Part shown: in pieces, positions 32,502 to 39,911 of the stretch | Layout: every line of letters begins with the position of its first letter | Position numbering within the stretch: position 1 is the stretch's first letter | Notes under the pieces: generated by a model | Database searches by the model: none | Told to the model about the DNA's origin: nothing | What the model saw: only the letters and a program-made list of their open reading frames with translations | Position numbers and translations under genes: made by a program | NCBI GenBank assembly: GCA_017452785.1 | Contig: JAFTLT010000015.1 | Span: forward strand, 1 to 51,133 | Source: Clostridia bacterium | GTDB taxonomy: Bacteria > Bacillota > Clostridia > Oscillospirales > Acutalibacteraceae | DNA: 51,133 nucleotides | Direction: 5' to 3'

Positions 32502-32680
32502 CAATGATATCCGTTCCTTGCGGAACGGGTGAAATATCTTCGATATGATATCCACCTTCGGTGGATGATATATGCCTTCGGCATATGAAGGAACGGATAT
32601 TATATCATGCTTGCCGCAGGCAAGTATATCATGCGGCAACGCCGCATATCATATCGCGTCAGCGATATATCATTGTAAAA
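32497..32680. repeat. Seven-hairpin array bounded by a 14-bp inverted repeat
   Basis: TTTTACAATGATAT (32497-32510) and its exact complement ATATCATTGTAAAA (32667-32680) enclose seven adjacent hairpins. Stems: CCGTTCC, ATATC, ATCCACC, ATATGCC, CTTGCC, ATGCGGC and ATATCGC, each with a 3-4 nt loop (TTGC, TTC, GCA, AAC or GTCA). ATGATAT links the units on the left and ATATCAT on the right. ATATCCGTTCC (32507-32517) can alternatively pair with GGAACGGATAT (32590-32600). The right terminal repeat contributes the -35 of the downstream gene. Confidence 0.9.
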
Positions 32681-32701
32681 CACATCAAATTGTGATACAA
32701 T
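32673..32701 (+). promoter_or_regulatory. Promoter of four-helix-bundle gene 1
   Basis: TTGTAA (32673-32678) lies inside the right terminal repeat of the hairpin array; 17 bp on is TACAAT (32696-32701), 22 bp before the start codon. Confidence 0.65.
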
Positions 32702-32723
32702 ACTAGCGAAAGAAGGTACTATT

Positions 32724-33077
32724 ATGTCTGAAAACAAATTACTTGACTTATCTTTTGAATTTGCAGTTGCGATCGTAAATCTTGTAGATGGCGTAACTGC
32801 ACCCAAGAGTTCATATATGACAGACCAGCTTGCAAGAGCCGGCACATCGGTTGGTGCTAATATTCACGAAGCGCAGTATGCGCATAGCAAGAAGGATTTT
32901 GTGGCAAAGTTAGAGATTGCGCTCAAGGAATCGAACGAAACAAGCTATTGGCTGAAGCTTATGTTTGAAACCAAAAGAATTAATTCGCAAACATATCAAT
33001 ATACAGAAAAACTGTGCGGCAATATTCGGAGACTTTTAATTGCATCCTGCATAACAGTAAAGGAAGGCAAACAGTGA
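32724..33077 (+). CDS. Four-helix bundle protein (S23/IVS-encoded type), copy 1
   Basis: 117 residues, all-helical. The family signature is present: LARAGTSVGANIHEAQYAHSKKDF, then IALKESNETSYWLKL. Relatives are encoded in intervening sequences of 23S rRNA and stand alone in many genomes; the fold resembles Avd of diversity-generating retroelements. Neither rRNA nor a reverse transcriptase is near here. It lies directly after a seven-hairpin array that provides part of its promoter, and its stop overlaps the start of a second small gene (GTGA), so the two are translationally coupled. A second hairpin array follows the pair. Role unknown; RNA or DNA hairpin binding is a plausible inference. Confidence 0.9.
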   Translation: MSENKLLDLSFEFAVAIVNLVDGVTAPKSSYMTDQLARAGTSVGANIHEAQYAHSKKDFVAKLEIALKESNETSYWLKLMFETKRINSQTYQYTEKLCGNIRRLLIASCITVKEGKQ

Positions 33078-33325
33078 AACTTATTATTAAGATTACCGAT
33101 GATGAATATAAAATGTTAAAGGCATATGCAGCTGCTAAAAGAAAATATGAAGTCGGCAAAAGATTTCCGGTTGATAAAGCAATTGCGGAGATGGTTTCTA
33201 TTGGTCTTGAAGCTATTTCTGAAACTATTATTTGGGATGAATACGGGAATTCGGTTGACTGGAATACATATTGTGAAAATAATATTGACGAATCCAGAGA
33301 GCGACAAATTTATGAGAAATACTAA
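33074..33325 (+). CDS. Small protein coupled to four-helix-bundle gene 1
   Basis: 83 residues from the GTG at 33074, which overlaps the preceding TGA and has AAGGAAGG 6 bp upstream. A longer reading from 33014 inside the previous gene is unlikely. N-terminal KLIIKITDDEYKMLKAYAAAKR looks like a strand followed by a helix; then a basic stretch, VDKAIAEMVSIGLEA, and an acidic/aromatic tail (WDEYGNSVDWNTYCENN). This could be a ribbon-helix-helix-like or partner protein, but I do not recognise a family. Coupling to the four-helix protein is the main clue to function. Confidence 0.7.
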   Translation: MKLIIKITDDEYKMLKAYAAAKRKYEVGKRFPVDKAIAEMVSIGLEAISETIIWDEYGNSVDWNTYCENNIDESRERQIYEKY

Positions 33326-33403
33326 TGCTACTTTTAGGCTTTCTTACCTTGTTTCTGCTACTTTTAGTCAGTCTTTCGCATGTAAAAAGACTCTTTTTTG
33401 AAC
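33326..33403 (+). other. Short direct repeats after the four-helix module
   Basis: GCTACTTTTAG occurs at 33327-33337 and 33357-33367, a 30-bp period, then AAAAAGACTCTTTTTT forms a short A/T hairpin. No gene. Confidence 0.45.
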
Positions 33404-33498
33404 TAAGTGTGCCTTATGGCACGATAAGCACACCTTCGTTGCGTGAAGAGATGCTTCGCATCGTGAAGTGCCTACGGGCATGGATTGCACACTACTTA
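33404..33498. repeat. Second hairpin array, closing the four-helix module
   Basis: Outer arms TAAGTGTGC (33404-33412) and GCACACTACTTA (33487-33498) pair with a 3-nt bulge. Inside are hairpins GTGCC-TTAT-GGCAC (33409-33422), GATGC-TTC-GCATC (33440-33452) and TGCC-TACG-GGCA (33469-33480), joined by GTGAAG linkers. It overlaps the stop codon of the convergent flavoprotein gene. Different core sequence but same design as the array at 32.5 kb. Confidence 0.75.
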
Positions 33499-34787
33499 AT
33501 ATCTTTATTGGCAGGGCCGTCAAGGACTCTGCCGTTTTCATTGAATCTTGAGCCGTGGCAGGGGCAGTCCCAGCTTTTTTCGGCAGAGTTCCATTTAAGT
33601 GCACAGCCTAAGTGACTGCATCGCTTCTTTGTGGGGGTGAGAAAATTCAGGGCTGTTTCTGCACCGTTTAAGAAAAGCTGAGGCTTTATCATGCTTCTGT
33701 GAGGGGAGAAGGCTTCTTCATAGATGCTATTTTTCCCTTGAAGCATATCACTTAAAATCATAGCGGCACACATTGCACCTGTCATGCCCCATTTGTTAAA
33801 GCCTGTCATAACATACATATCATGGGTTCTTTTGCTGTAATGACCGATATAGGGTGCACCGTCAAGGGTGATAGGGTCCTGAGCTGCCCAATGATATCTT
33901 TCTTTTGCGGTGGGGTAGTGCTTTTCTTTGAAGGCACGAAGCTCAATATATCCGCCGCCCTTTTTGCCGGTACGGTGGGAGCCACCGCCCAAAAGAAGAA
34001 GCTCACCGTAATTGCGAAAGGACAGCCCTTTATCATTTTCGTCAATATACATTCCGTCTGATTTTTCAGCCCCCTCAAGGGCAAGGACATAAGAACGGCT
34101 CTGATACATTTTCATAAAATAACTGCCGTGGGTGTCTATAAAAGGAAAGTGGGTTGCCACCACAATTTTTTCGGCGGTGATTGTGCCCTTATCTGTTACT
34201 GCAATGTTACCGTGCACTTCTTTTACGAAGGTGTTTTCGTATATATTCAGTCCGTCAGCTATTGTGCTGAGAAATTTAAGTGGGTGAAACTGCGCCTGAT
34301 TTTCACACATGACTGCACCAATGCTGTTTATGGGCAAGGGCACGGTTTTCACATATTTCATGGGTACTCCTATACTCTGTGCTGCCTGAAGCTCTTTCTC
34401 TAATTTTTTCATATTGCCTTGGCTGTAAACGAAGTTTTGCTTTGTTTCAAAGTCACAGTCAATGTCTTTGCTCATTTCACGGAATTTTTCGAGAGCCTGA
34501 CGGTTGGCTTCATAATAGAGGCGAGCTTTATCTGAGCCGTAATTTTTAATGAGCTTGTCAAATATCAGGGAGTGCTGATAGGTTATTTTTGCCGTGGTGT
34601 TGCCCGTGACTCCTGAACAGATTTTGTCTTTTTCCACTAAGATATAGTCTATGCCCTTTTCTTTTAAAAAGTAAGCCGTCAGCAAGCCTGCAATGCCGCC
34701 GCCTATAATGAGGACATCGGTTTTTGTGTCGCCCTGAAGCTTTGGGAAAGAGGGTAGATTTACACCCTCGTGCCACGGACTTTTCAT
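33492..34787 (-). CDS. FAD-dependent oxidoreductase with C-terminal Rieske domain
   Basis: 431 residues. The N-terminal dinucleotide fold has VLIIGGGIAGLLTAYFLKEKG (split by the usual spacing), then DadA-like oxidase segments (GNTTAKITYQHSLIFD, GFNKWGMTGAMCAA). The C-terminal Rieske domain has Cys390-x-His392 and Cys408-x2-His411 (CSHLGC...CPCHGSRF) with 15 residues between, fitting a [2Fe-2S] cluster. The protein probably oxidises an amine or similar substrate and passes electrons through the Rieske centre; substrate unknown. Cytoplasmic, no signal peptide. Its last codons lie inside the hairpin array, so the array inserted at or has replaced the natural 3' boundary. It stands alone. Confidence 0.92.
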   Translation of the reverse strand: MKSPWHEGVNLPSFPKLQGDTKTDVLIIGGGIAGLLTAYFLKEKGIDYILVEKDKICSGVTGNTTAKITYQHSLIFDKLIKNYGSDKARLYYEANRQALEKFREMSKDIDCDFETKQNFVYSQGNMKKLEKELQAAQSIGVPMKYVKTVPLPINSIGAVMCENQAQFHPLKFLSTIADGLNIYENTFVKEVHGNIAVTDKGTITAEKIVVATHFPFIDTHGSYFMKMYQSRSYVLALEGAEKSDGMYIDENDKGLSFRNYGELLLLGGGSHRTGKKGGGYIELRAFKEKHYPTAKERYHWAAQDPITLDGAPYIGHYSKRTHDMYVMTGFNKWGMTGAMCAAMILSDMLQGKNSIYEEAFSPHRSMIKPQLFLNGAETALNFLTPTKKRCSHLGCALKWNSAEKSWDCPCHGSRFNENGRVLDGPANKDIK

Positions 34788-34853
34788 AGTGTCACCTGCT
34801 TTAAAATGGTTTTTGTTTTAGTGTTTGCAGGTGGAGGTTTTTTATGTCTGTTT

Positions 34854-34885
34854 TTCACATAAATTTCACAATGTGGTGGTATAAT
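34854..34885 (+). promoter_or_regulatory. Promoter of the ricin-like protein gene with TTCACA direct repeat
   Basis: TTCACA (34854-34859) and TTCACA (34865-34870), exact repeats with 11-bp period; -10 TATAAT (34880-34885) begins 9 bp after. Same geometry as the two LRR gene promoters. Confidence 0.65.
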
Positions 34886-34998
34886 TAACCAAAAGAATAT
34901 ATTAAGAAATTTTAATAATATTTTTTCAAAAAAATGTGTTACTTTTTTTATTTTTTATAACTATATATATGAGAGAACAAACAGAAAGGGTGATACCG

Positions 34999-35025
34999 AT
35001 GTGGAGATTATCGTTACACCATTGA
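34999..35025 (+). CDS. Possible 8-codon leader peptide
   Basis: ATG at 34999 has AAAGGGTGAT just upstream and reads MWRLSLHH before TGA, 25 bp before the main start. A longer in-frame ATG at 34969 also exists. The strong ribosome site before a tiny reading frame is the only evidence. Confidence 0.25.
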   Translation: MWRLSLHH

Positions 35026-35050
35026 TTATTTAATGAAAGGAATGAATAAC

Positions 35051-37711
35051 TTGAAAAACAGAAACAAGGCGGGTTTTATAATTTTAATTATTTTTATATA
35101 TTTTTTTGCATCTTTTTTTAGTACTGACGTTAAGGCCGAGATTTATTCTGGTTTTAATAAAATATCACAAAGTGAAAATAAACTTCATATAGAGGATTCT
35201 ACGCAACGTGCCGAGTTTACAAAACATTTCTCAAATGGAGAGAATTTAAACACTGCAATATCTTATCCTTATGCTGTACACGAAAGAAACGAAAAAGGAG
35301 AATGGGTTGATATTAACAACACATTGTATTTAAAAGGTCATAGGTATAAGAACTCAGCTAAAGAATTTAGTGTGTCTTTTGCCAATCCAGAAAATATCAT
35401 ACCAAATGAACCAACAATATCAATAAACACACTTGGTGAAATTTTGGAGTGGACAGTTTATGACTTATATGGAAAAAGTAGTGATGAAGATGGTATAAAG
35501 GCTTATGTATATGATGAGACTGAGGAAAAATTAACAGATGATTTTAGAAGTGCTGTATCAAAAATTTTCAGTTCAATCGTTTACAAAAACTATTTATCTG
35601 ATGGCATCGATTTGGAGTATGTTATTCAACCTTACAAAGTAAAAGAAAACATAATAATTAATACTAAAACGAATTTCGAAGGATATAGTATAAAGACAAA
35701 TAGTAAGGATTTAATTCCCATTTTAACAAATGAAAATATTATTGAATGGTATAATGAAAAAGGTAAGTTGTATTATATTTCTAATGTGCCGTATATGTAT
35801 GATGCCAACAATGAGATTTCGTACGATATTGATTTAAGTATTAAAGAGATGGATGATGGCTTCTCAATATCTTTTAGACCTAATAGTGATTGGTTGAATT
35901 CTGAAGAAAGGGTTTATCCTATTGTTATTGATCCTGTAATTGAATCAGCTCGGACGACATCTAATATTAACGATACGTATGTATATAACGGATGTTCTGC
36001 TTCTACGGCTCGAACAGGCGAAGGGACACTTTATGTTGGAATAAAAAGTGTTAATTCGGTTATGAAAGCTCATAGAGTATTTTGGCAATCGGTTAATTTG
36101 CCTTCAATCGACAATCCAAGTTTTATTACAGATGCTAAATTTGTGGCAAAATGTTGGAACGGGACGACGACAAGTCGTGAATTTTCACTTTATAGAGCTA
36201 ATGAATCTTGGGATGGAACAACTTTGACTTGGTCTAATATGCCGTCATGCACAATGCTTGTTAAAAATGTATCTCGGAATACATCTACAAATGAGGTTGT
36301 TTTTGAGGGTGATGAAGTAACATCAACGGTTAAAAACTGGTATTTAGGCAAAAACTACGGCTTTATGATTAGATATACTAACGAAAGTACCACTAATCCA
36401 GACTATAATATCTTTTATAGTTGTAATAACAGTGTATCGTTATCATACATGCCTTATTTGTCAATTACATATACTTCCCCATCAAGCCCCATTTCAGAAG
36501 GAACTTACTATATTAAAAATGTATATAGCGGGAAATATTTAACGGTGAGCAATGATTATAACACCGATAATGTAGTTCAATATAATTTTGTAGGAACACC
36601 TGCGCAACGATGGGAGATTAAAAAGATTAGTAATGGTTATTATGAAATAGCTTCACCGATGCTGAGAGAGTTTTGGGGTTATATTGATTACACTGATGTT
36701 TCTTTAGCGGTCGCAAATTCTGGTAACGCAAATGGCTCTAATGTAAAAATTGCAACCTCAGCAAATTCAAATTCTCAACGATTTAGCATAATTAGTTGTG
36801 GAAGCAATAAATATCGTATTGTTCCAAAATGTGCAAACACACGTTGCTTGGATGTGACTGGACCGAGCATGGATAATGATGCCAATATTCAACTTTGGAC
36901 ATATGATGGTGTAACACAACAACAATGGGTATTTGAAAAATGTGTTCAAATCTATCAAACAAAAAACAAATATATATTTGATCAAAAATTTAATTCAGAT
37001 TACGAAGCACCAATATCCTTTTCAATGAAAGCTGATCTTGTAAGTGGAGATTTAGATAAAAATCAGATTGAAAGTACAATAAATGTTACTTCTGGATATA
37101 TTGATCAGAGTGCGGAGACGCATAGGACAAAGTGGGAAAATTTGGTAAACAACACGACTGTTTTCGGACTTCGTAGTGTGGGTTTAGATATGGTTAATCA
37201 CTTTATGAATGGCACTTTAACTAACTATAGTAATACTGATTTGACAAGCGCTGCACAAACGCATAGTAGCACGGTTGAATTTATTGAGGATGTTAAATAC
37301 TTATTAGAACAATCTATTATATCGGTAGATGGGAATATTGAGGAACTAAGATTTAATAACGAAAATAGAAGAGAATCTTTTTTTTCTTCTTCAGCCATAG
37401 TACAAGGTCTTAAAAATCCAATATTTGACAATGCCAGTGATTTGGAAAAAGGATTAATGATCTGTGTTGATTCTTTGCAAGGATATGAGTTGATTTTAAG
37501 AGAGTGTGAACGAACAGATAATAAAGTTAGTGGAAAAATAAGAATAATTCTTTATGACCATTATGGGTTAGAGGCTGATGATGTAAATAAATTTGGACTC
37601 TCTGGATTTGAATCTTGGTTTATCTTGCAACACTACGATGCTTATAATGATTCGTATGGACCGTTTGTTACTATTATGTCTTTTGATGTAGATTTCACAG
37701 TTGATTTATAA
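35051..37711 (+). CDS. Exported DNRLRE / ricin-type lectin protein with toxin-like C-terminus
   Basis: About 886 residues from the TTG at 35051 (AAAGGA 9 bp upstream); ATG codons at 35042 and 35033 are alternatives. Signal peptide (FIILIIFIYFFASFF), a long N-terminal region with VYPIVIDPVIE, a DNRLRE-like module (NDTYVYNGCSASTARTGEGT, SWDGTTLTWSNMP), and a ricin-type beta-trefoil (GTYYIKNVYSGKYLTVS, RWEIKKISNGYYEI, QQQWVFEK). The C-terminal ~230 residues carry HFMNGTLTNYSN, YDHYGLEADDV and FESWFILQHYD, which recall DUF3289. It is clearly more AT-rich in codon use than its neighbours, suggesting transfer. Probably a carbohydrate-binding surface or released protein; a polymorphic-toxin-like role is speculation. 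Confidence 0.75.
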   Translation: MKNRNKAGFIILIIFIYFFASFFSTDVKAEIYSGFNKISQSENKLHIEDSTQRAEFTKHFSNGENLNTAISYPYAVHERNEKGEWVDINNTLYLKGHRYKNSAKEFSVSFANPENIIPNEPTISINTLGEILEWTVYDLYGKSSDEDGIKAYVYDETEEKLTDDFRSAVSKIFSSIVYKNYLSDGIDLEYVIQPYKVKENIIINTKTNFEGYSIKTNSKDLIPILTNENIIEWYNEKGKLYYISNVPYMYDANNEISYDIDLSIKEMDDGFSISFRPNSDWLNSEERVYPIVIDPVIESARTTSNINDTYVYNGCSASTARTGEGTLYVGIKSVNSVMKAHRVFWQSVNLPSIDNPSFITDAKFVAKCWNGTTTSREFSLYRANESWDGTTLTWSNMPSCTMLVKNVSRNTSTNEVVFEGDEVTSTVKNWYLGKNYGFMIRYTNESTTNPDYNIFYSCNNSVSLSYMPYLSITYTSPSSPISEGTYYIKNVYSGKYLTVSNDYNTDNVVQYNFVGTPAQRWEIKKISNGYYEIASPMLREFWGYIDYTDVSLAVANSGNANGSNVKIATSANSNSQRFSIISCGSNKYRIVPKCANTRCLDVTGPSMDNDANIQLWTYDGVTQQQWVFEKCVQIYQTKNKYIFDQKFNSDYEAPISFSMKADLVSGDLDKNQIESTINVTSGYIDQSAETHRTKWENLVNNTTVFGLRSVGLDMVNHFMNGTLTNYSNTDLTSAAQTHSSTVEFIEDVKYLLEQSIISVDGNIEELRFNNENRRESFFSSSAIVQGLKNPIFDNASDLEKGLMICVDSLQGYELILRECERTDNKVSGKIRIILYDHYGLEADDVNKFGLSGFESWFILQHYDAYNDSYGPFVTIMSFDVDFTVDL

Positions 37712-37722
37712 GGAGGTTTGTT

Positions 37723-38379
37723 ATGAAAAGGCGCAACAAGTTTTTTAAAACTGTAGGCATAATTTTAATGTGCGTAATTTCGCTGACATTTTCTGTTATG
37801 GCAATTGATGTCGGCTTAGGTAAATATGAAAGTAAGCTTTTATCTGAGGGTATTGAACTGTCTCAGATATTAGAGTTCCGCCAAAGAATAAAAAGTGCTA
37901 CGGGACTTGATGCAGAAGAATTTTTGAGACGATTTGAAGAAAACAAGTATGCAGACAACCCATTTGAAGATTTTGTTGATTATGAAGCTGATTTTGAGAA
38001 TCTTGCACAGGCGGTAAGAAACAACATGGATATTATAGAGCTATTACCCGACACAAATGGAAAGTTTTTAAACATTTCTTCAGAGGGTATGTATTATCAC
38101 GAAACCGAATATGATGACAGCGGCAAGAGGATAGGTGCAAAGCCCGGTTATTTACCCTTAACAGATGAAGAAACAAAGTCTGTGATTTCAATATATGAGA
38201 GAAATAAAGAGTTTTACTGTGTCAGAGTTTATGATGATTATTTTCAACTGAGTGCAGATAATGAGTCGGATCAAAGAGCCGTATTGTCATATAGCTTTGC
38301 TCCCAACTATACTCCAACTGACGGATATGCCAAGACAGTTAAAATCAATGAGAATTGGAGCGTATTATGGATTGAATAA
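37723..38379 (+). CDS. Exported partner protein of unknown function
   Basis: 218 residues, 11 bp after the ricin-like gene, with AAGGAGG. An N-terminal hydrophobic segment (about 11-30, GIILMCVISLTFSVMA) reads as signal peptide or anchor. The rest is acidic and alpha/beta: EFLRRFEENKYADNPFEDFVDYEADFENL, then a beta-rich end (VRVYDDYFQLSADNES to NWSVLWIE). No family recognised. As the second gene of the unit it may be an accessory or immunity-type partner, which is inference only. Codon use is less AT-biased than the gene before it. Confidence 0.72.
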   Translation: MKRRNKFFKTVGIILMCVISLTFSVMAIDVGLGKYESKLLSEGIELSQILEFRQRIKSATGLDAEEFLRRFEENKYADNPFEDFVDYEADFENLAQAVRNNMDIIELLPDTNGKFLNISSEGMYYHETEYDDSGKRIGAKPGYLPLTDEETKSVISIYERNKEFYCVRVYDDYFQLSADNESDQRAVLSYSFAPNYTPTDGYAKTVKINENWSVLWIE

Positions 38380-38390
38380 TACAATTGCTT

Positions 38391-38421
38391 AAAAGCGGCG
38401 GGCACATTCCCGCCGCTTTTT
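38391..38421 (+). terminator. Strong GC-rich terminator
   Basis: AAAAGCGGCGGG/CCCGCCGCTTTT, perfect 12-bp stem with CACATT loop and T run. Same hairpin type as at 17948. Confidence 0.9.
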
Positions 38422-38447
38422 CCCACCCACCCGCCTACAAAAAAATA

Positions 38448-38476
38448 TTGACTATCTGAGGCAAAAATGCTATAAT
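38448..38476 (+). promoter_or_regulatory. Promoter of the hydrogenase maturation operon
   Basis: TTGACT (38448-38453), 17 bp, TATAAT (38471-38476) with TGC before the -10. Confidence 0.8.
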
Positions 38477-38479
38477 AAA

Positions 38480-38602
38480 ACCGTAATCTGACATAAAGAA
38501 ATTTCTGAGTGAAAGATGTGCAATTAAAATTACAATTACAGCCTTACTATAACTATAAGTGTATTTTTATGACCGCATCTTCGGATTGCGGTCTTTTGTT
38601 TT
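38480..38602 (+). promoter_or_regulatory. Candidate transcription attenuator leader
   Basis: A ~130-nt leader ends in an intrinsic terminator just before the ribosome site: GACCGC-ATC-TTCG-GAT-T-GCGGTC (38571-38593), a UUCG tetraloop stem with one bulge, followed by TTTTGTTTT. Upstream AAGATGTG (38513-38520) can pair with CGCATCTT (38574-38581), one G.U, and would break the terminator. This is a classical terminator/antiterminator layout. The ligand or factor is unknown; I do not recognise a described riboswitch. Confidence 0.55.
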
Positions 38603-38614
38603 AGGAGGTAAGCT

Positions 38615-38875
38615 ATGGAAACGAGAGTAGCTGTTATGGGCATAATCGTTGAAAAAAGTGATAGTGTTGAAAGTCTCAACGCCCTTTTGCACGAATATGC
38701 TGACTATATAATCGGCAGAATGGGTCTGCCCTATAAAAAGCGAGGTGTGAGCATTGTCTCCATTGCCATTGATGCGCCCCAGGATGTTATATCCGCTTTG
38801 TCGGGCAAGATAGGAAGACTCGTGGGTGTCAGCGTAAAGACGGCTTATTCAAATGTGATTGCCTATGAAGAATGA
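38615..38875 (+). CDS. TM1266-family hydrogenase system regulator
   Basis: 86 residues, ACT-like/NikR-C-like small protein with the typical start METRVAVMGIIVEKSDSVESLN and KRGVSIVSIAIDAP. Members of this family sit with [FeFe]-hydrogenase maturation genes and are thought to sense a ligand or metal, though the mechanism is unproven. There is no DNA-binding domain, so a role other than direct transcription control is possible. It overlaps the start of hydE by 11 bases, indicating translational coupling, and follows the attenuator-like leader. Confidence 0.88.
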   Translation: METRVAVMGIIVEKSDSVESLNALLHEYADYIIGRMGLPYKKRGVSIVSIAIDAPQDVISALSGKIGRLVGVSVKTAYSNVIAYEE

Positions 38876-39911
38876 GCTTTTTAATTTAATCGACAAGCTG
38901 GAAAAAGAGCAGAGCCTTACCCTCGGTGAGTACCAAAAACTCATTGAAAATTATGACAGTGAGCTGTCTTTGTACTCTGCCGAAAAGGCGAGAAAAGCGG
39001 CTGAAAAATACTACGGCAAAAAAGTATACGTCCGAGGACTTATTGAAATAAGCAATTTCTGCAAAAACGACTGCTATTATTGCGGCATAAGAAAATCAAA
39101 TAAAAGCTGTCAGCGATACAGACTCACCAAAGAGGATATACTTGCTTGCTGCAAAGAGGGCTATGCTTTAGGCTTTCGCACCTTTGTTATGCAGGGCGGC
39201 GAGGATGCATATTACAGCGATGAGATTCTCTGCGATATAATAAGAGAGATAAAAAGCCTTTATCCCGATTGTGCCGTGACACTCTCTTTAGGTGAGAGAA
39301 CAAAAGAAAGCTATCAGGCGCTTTATAATGCAGGAGCAGACAGATATCTTCTTCGCCACGAAACTGCAACGAAGGAGCATTATGAAAAGCTCCACCCACA
39401 TGCCCTCAGCTTTGATGAGAGAATGAGATGCCTTCGTGACCTGAAAGATATCGGCTATCAGGTTGGCTGCGGCTTTATGGTGGGCTCACCTTATCAGACG
39501 GCAGAGCACCTTGCAAGAGACCTGAAGTTTATAGAGGAATTTTCGCCCCATATGTGCGGAATAGGCCCCTTTATCACCCACAAGGACACACCCTTCGCAG
39601 GCGAAAAATCGGGCAGCGCAGATTTAACGGTTTTCCTTTTATCGCTCATAAGGCTGATTAAGCCGAATATACTCTTGCCGGCAACAACGGCACTGGGTAC
39701 CATTGACGGCAAAGGCAGAGAAAGAGGCGTTTTAGCAGGAGCCAATGTTGTAATGCCCAATCTTTCACCGCTGAGTGTGAGAAAAAAATATATGCTTTAT
39801 GATAATAAAATTGCCACGGGTCAGGAATCGGCACAGTGTGTCGAGGAGCTGAAAGGCAGGATGAAAGATATAGGCTATGAGGTAGCTATTTCGCGCGGAG
39901 ACGCAAAATGA
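38865..39911 (+). CDS. hydE: [FeFe]-hydrogenase maturation radical SAM protein HydE
   Basis: 348 residues from the ATG at 38865, inside the 3' end of the regulator gene. Radical SAM enzyme that helps build the dithiomethylamine-bridged diiron subcluster of [FeFe] hydrogenase. The CxxxCxxC motif is Cys66-Cys70-Cys73 (FCKNDCYYCG). Other conserved parts: VMQGGEDAYY, LSLGERT, LRHETATKEHY, GCGFMVG and GIGPFITHKDTPF. HydE-like sequences can be PylB or BioB relatives, but hydG and hydF in the same cluster settle the call. The stop codon is immediately followed by heptamer repeat DNA. Confidence 0.95.
   Translation: MKNELFNLIDKLEKEQSLTLGEYQKLIENYDSELSLYSAEKARKAAEKYYGKKVYVRGLIEISNFCKNDCYYCGIRKSNKSCQRYRLTKEDILACCKEGYALGFRTFVMQGGEDAYYSDEILCDIIREIKSLYPDCAVTLSLGERTKESYQALYNAGADRYLLRHETATKEHYEKLHPHALSFDERMRCLRDLKDIGYQVGCGFMVGSPYQTAEHLARDLKFIEEFSPHMCGIGPFITHKDTPFAGEKSGSADLTVFLLSLIRLIKPNILLPATTALGTIDGKGRERGVLAGANVVMPNLSPLSVRKKYMLYDNKIATGQESAQCVEELKGRMKDIGYEVAISRGDAK

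Noticed and set aside
32497-32680. CRISPR array
   Set aside because: The repeats are hairpins with changing sequence and only 7-bp linkers; there are no uniform 24-40 bp repeats with spacers and no cas genes.
32724-33077. 23S rRNA intervening sequence
   Set aside because: No rRNA sequence flanks the gene; it lies after tRNA-Ser genes.
32724-33325. Diversity-generating retroelement
   Set aside because: The four-helix protein resembles Avd, but there is no reverse transcriptase, template repeat or variable repeat nearby.
38865-39911. Biotin synthase or PylB
   Set aside because: HydE is similar to both, but the adjacent TM1266-type regulator, hydG and hydF make the maturation role clear.
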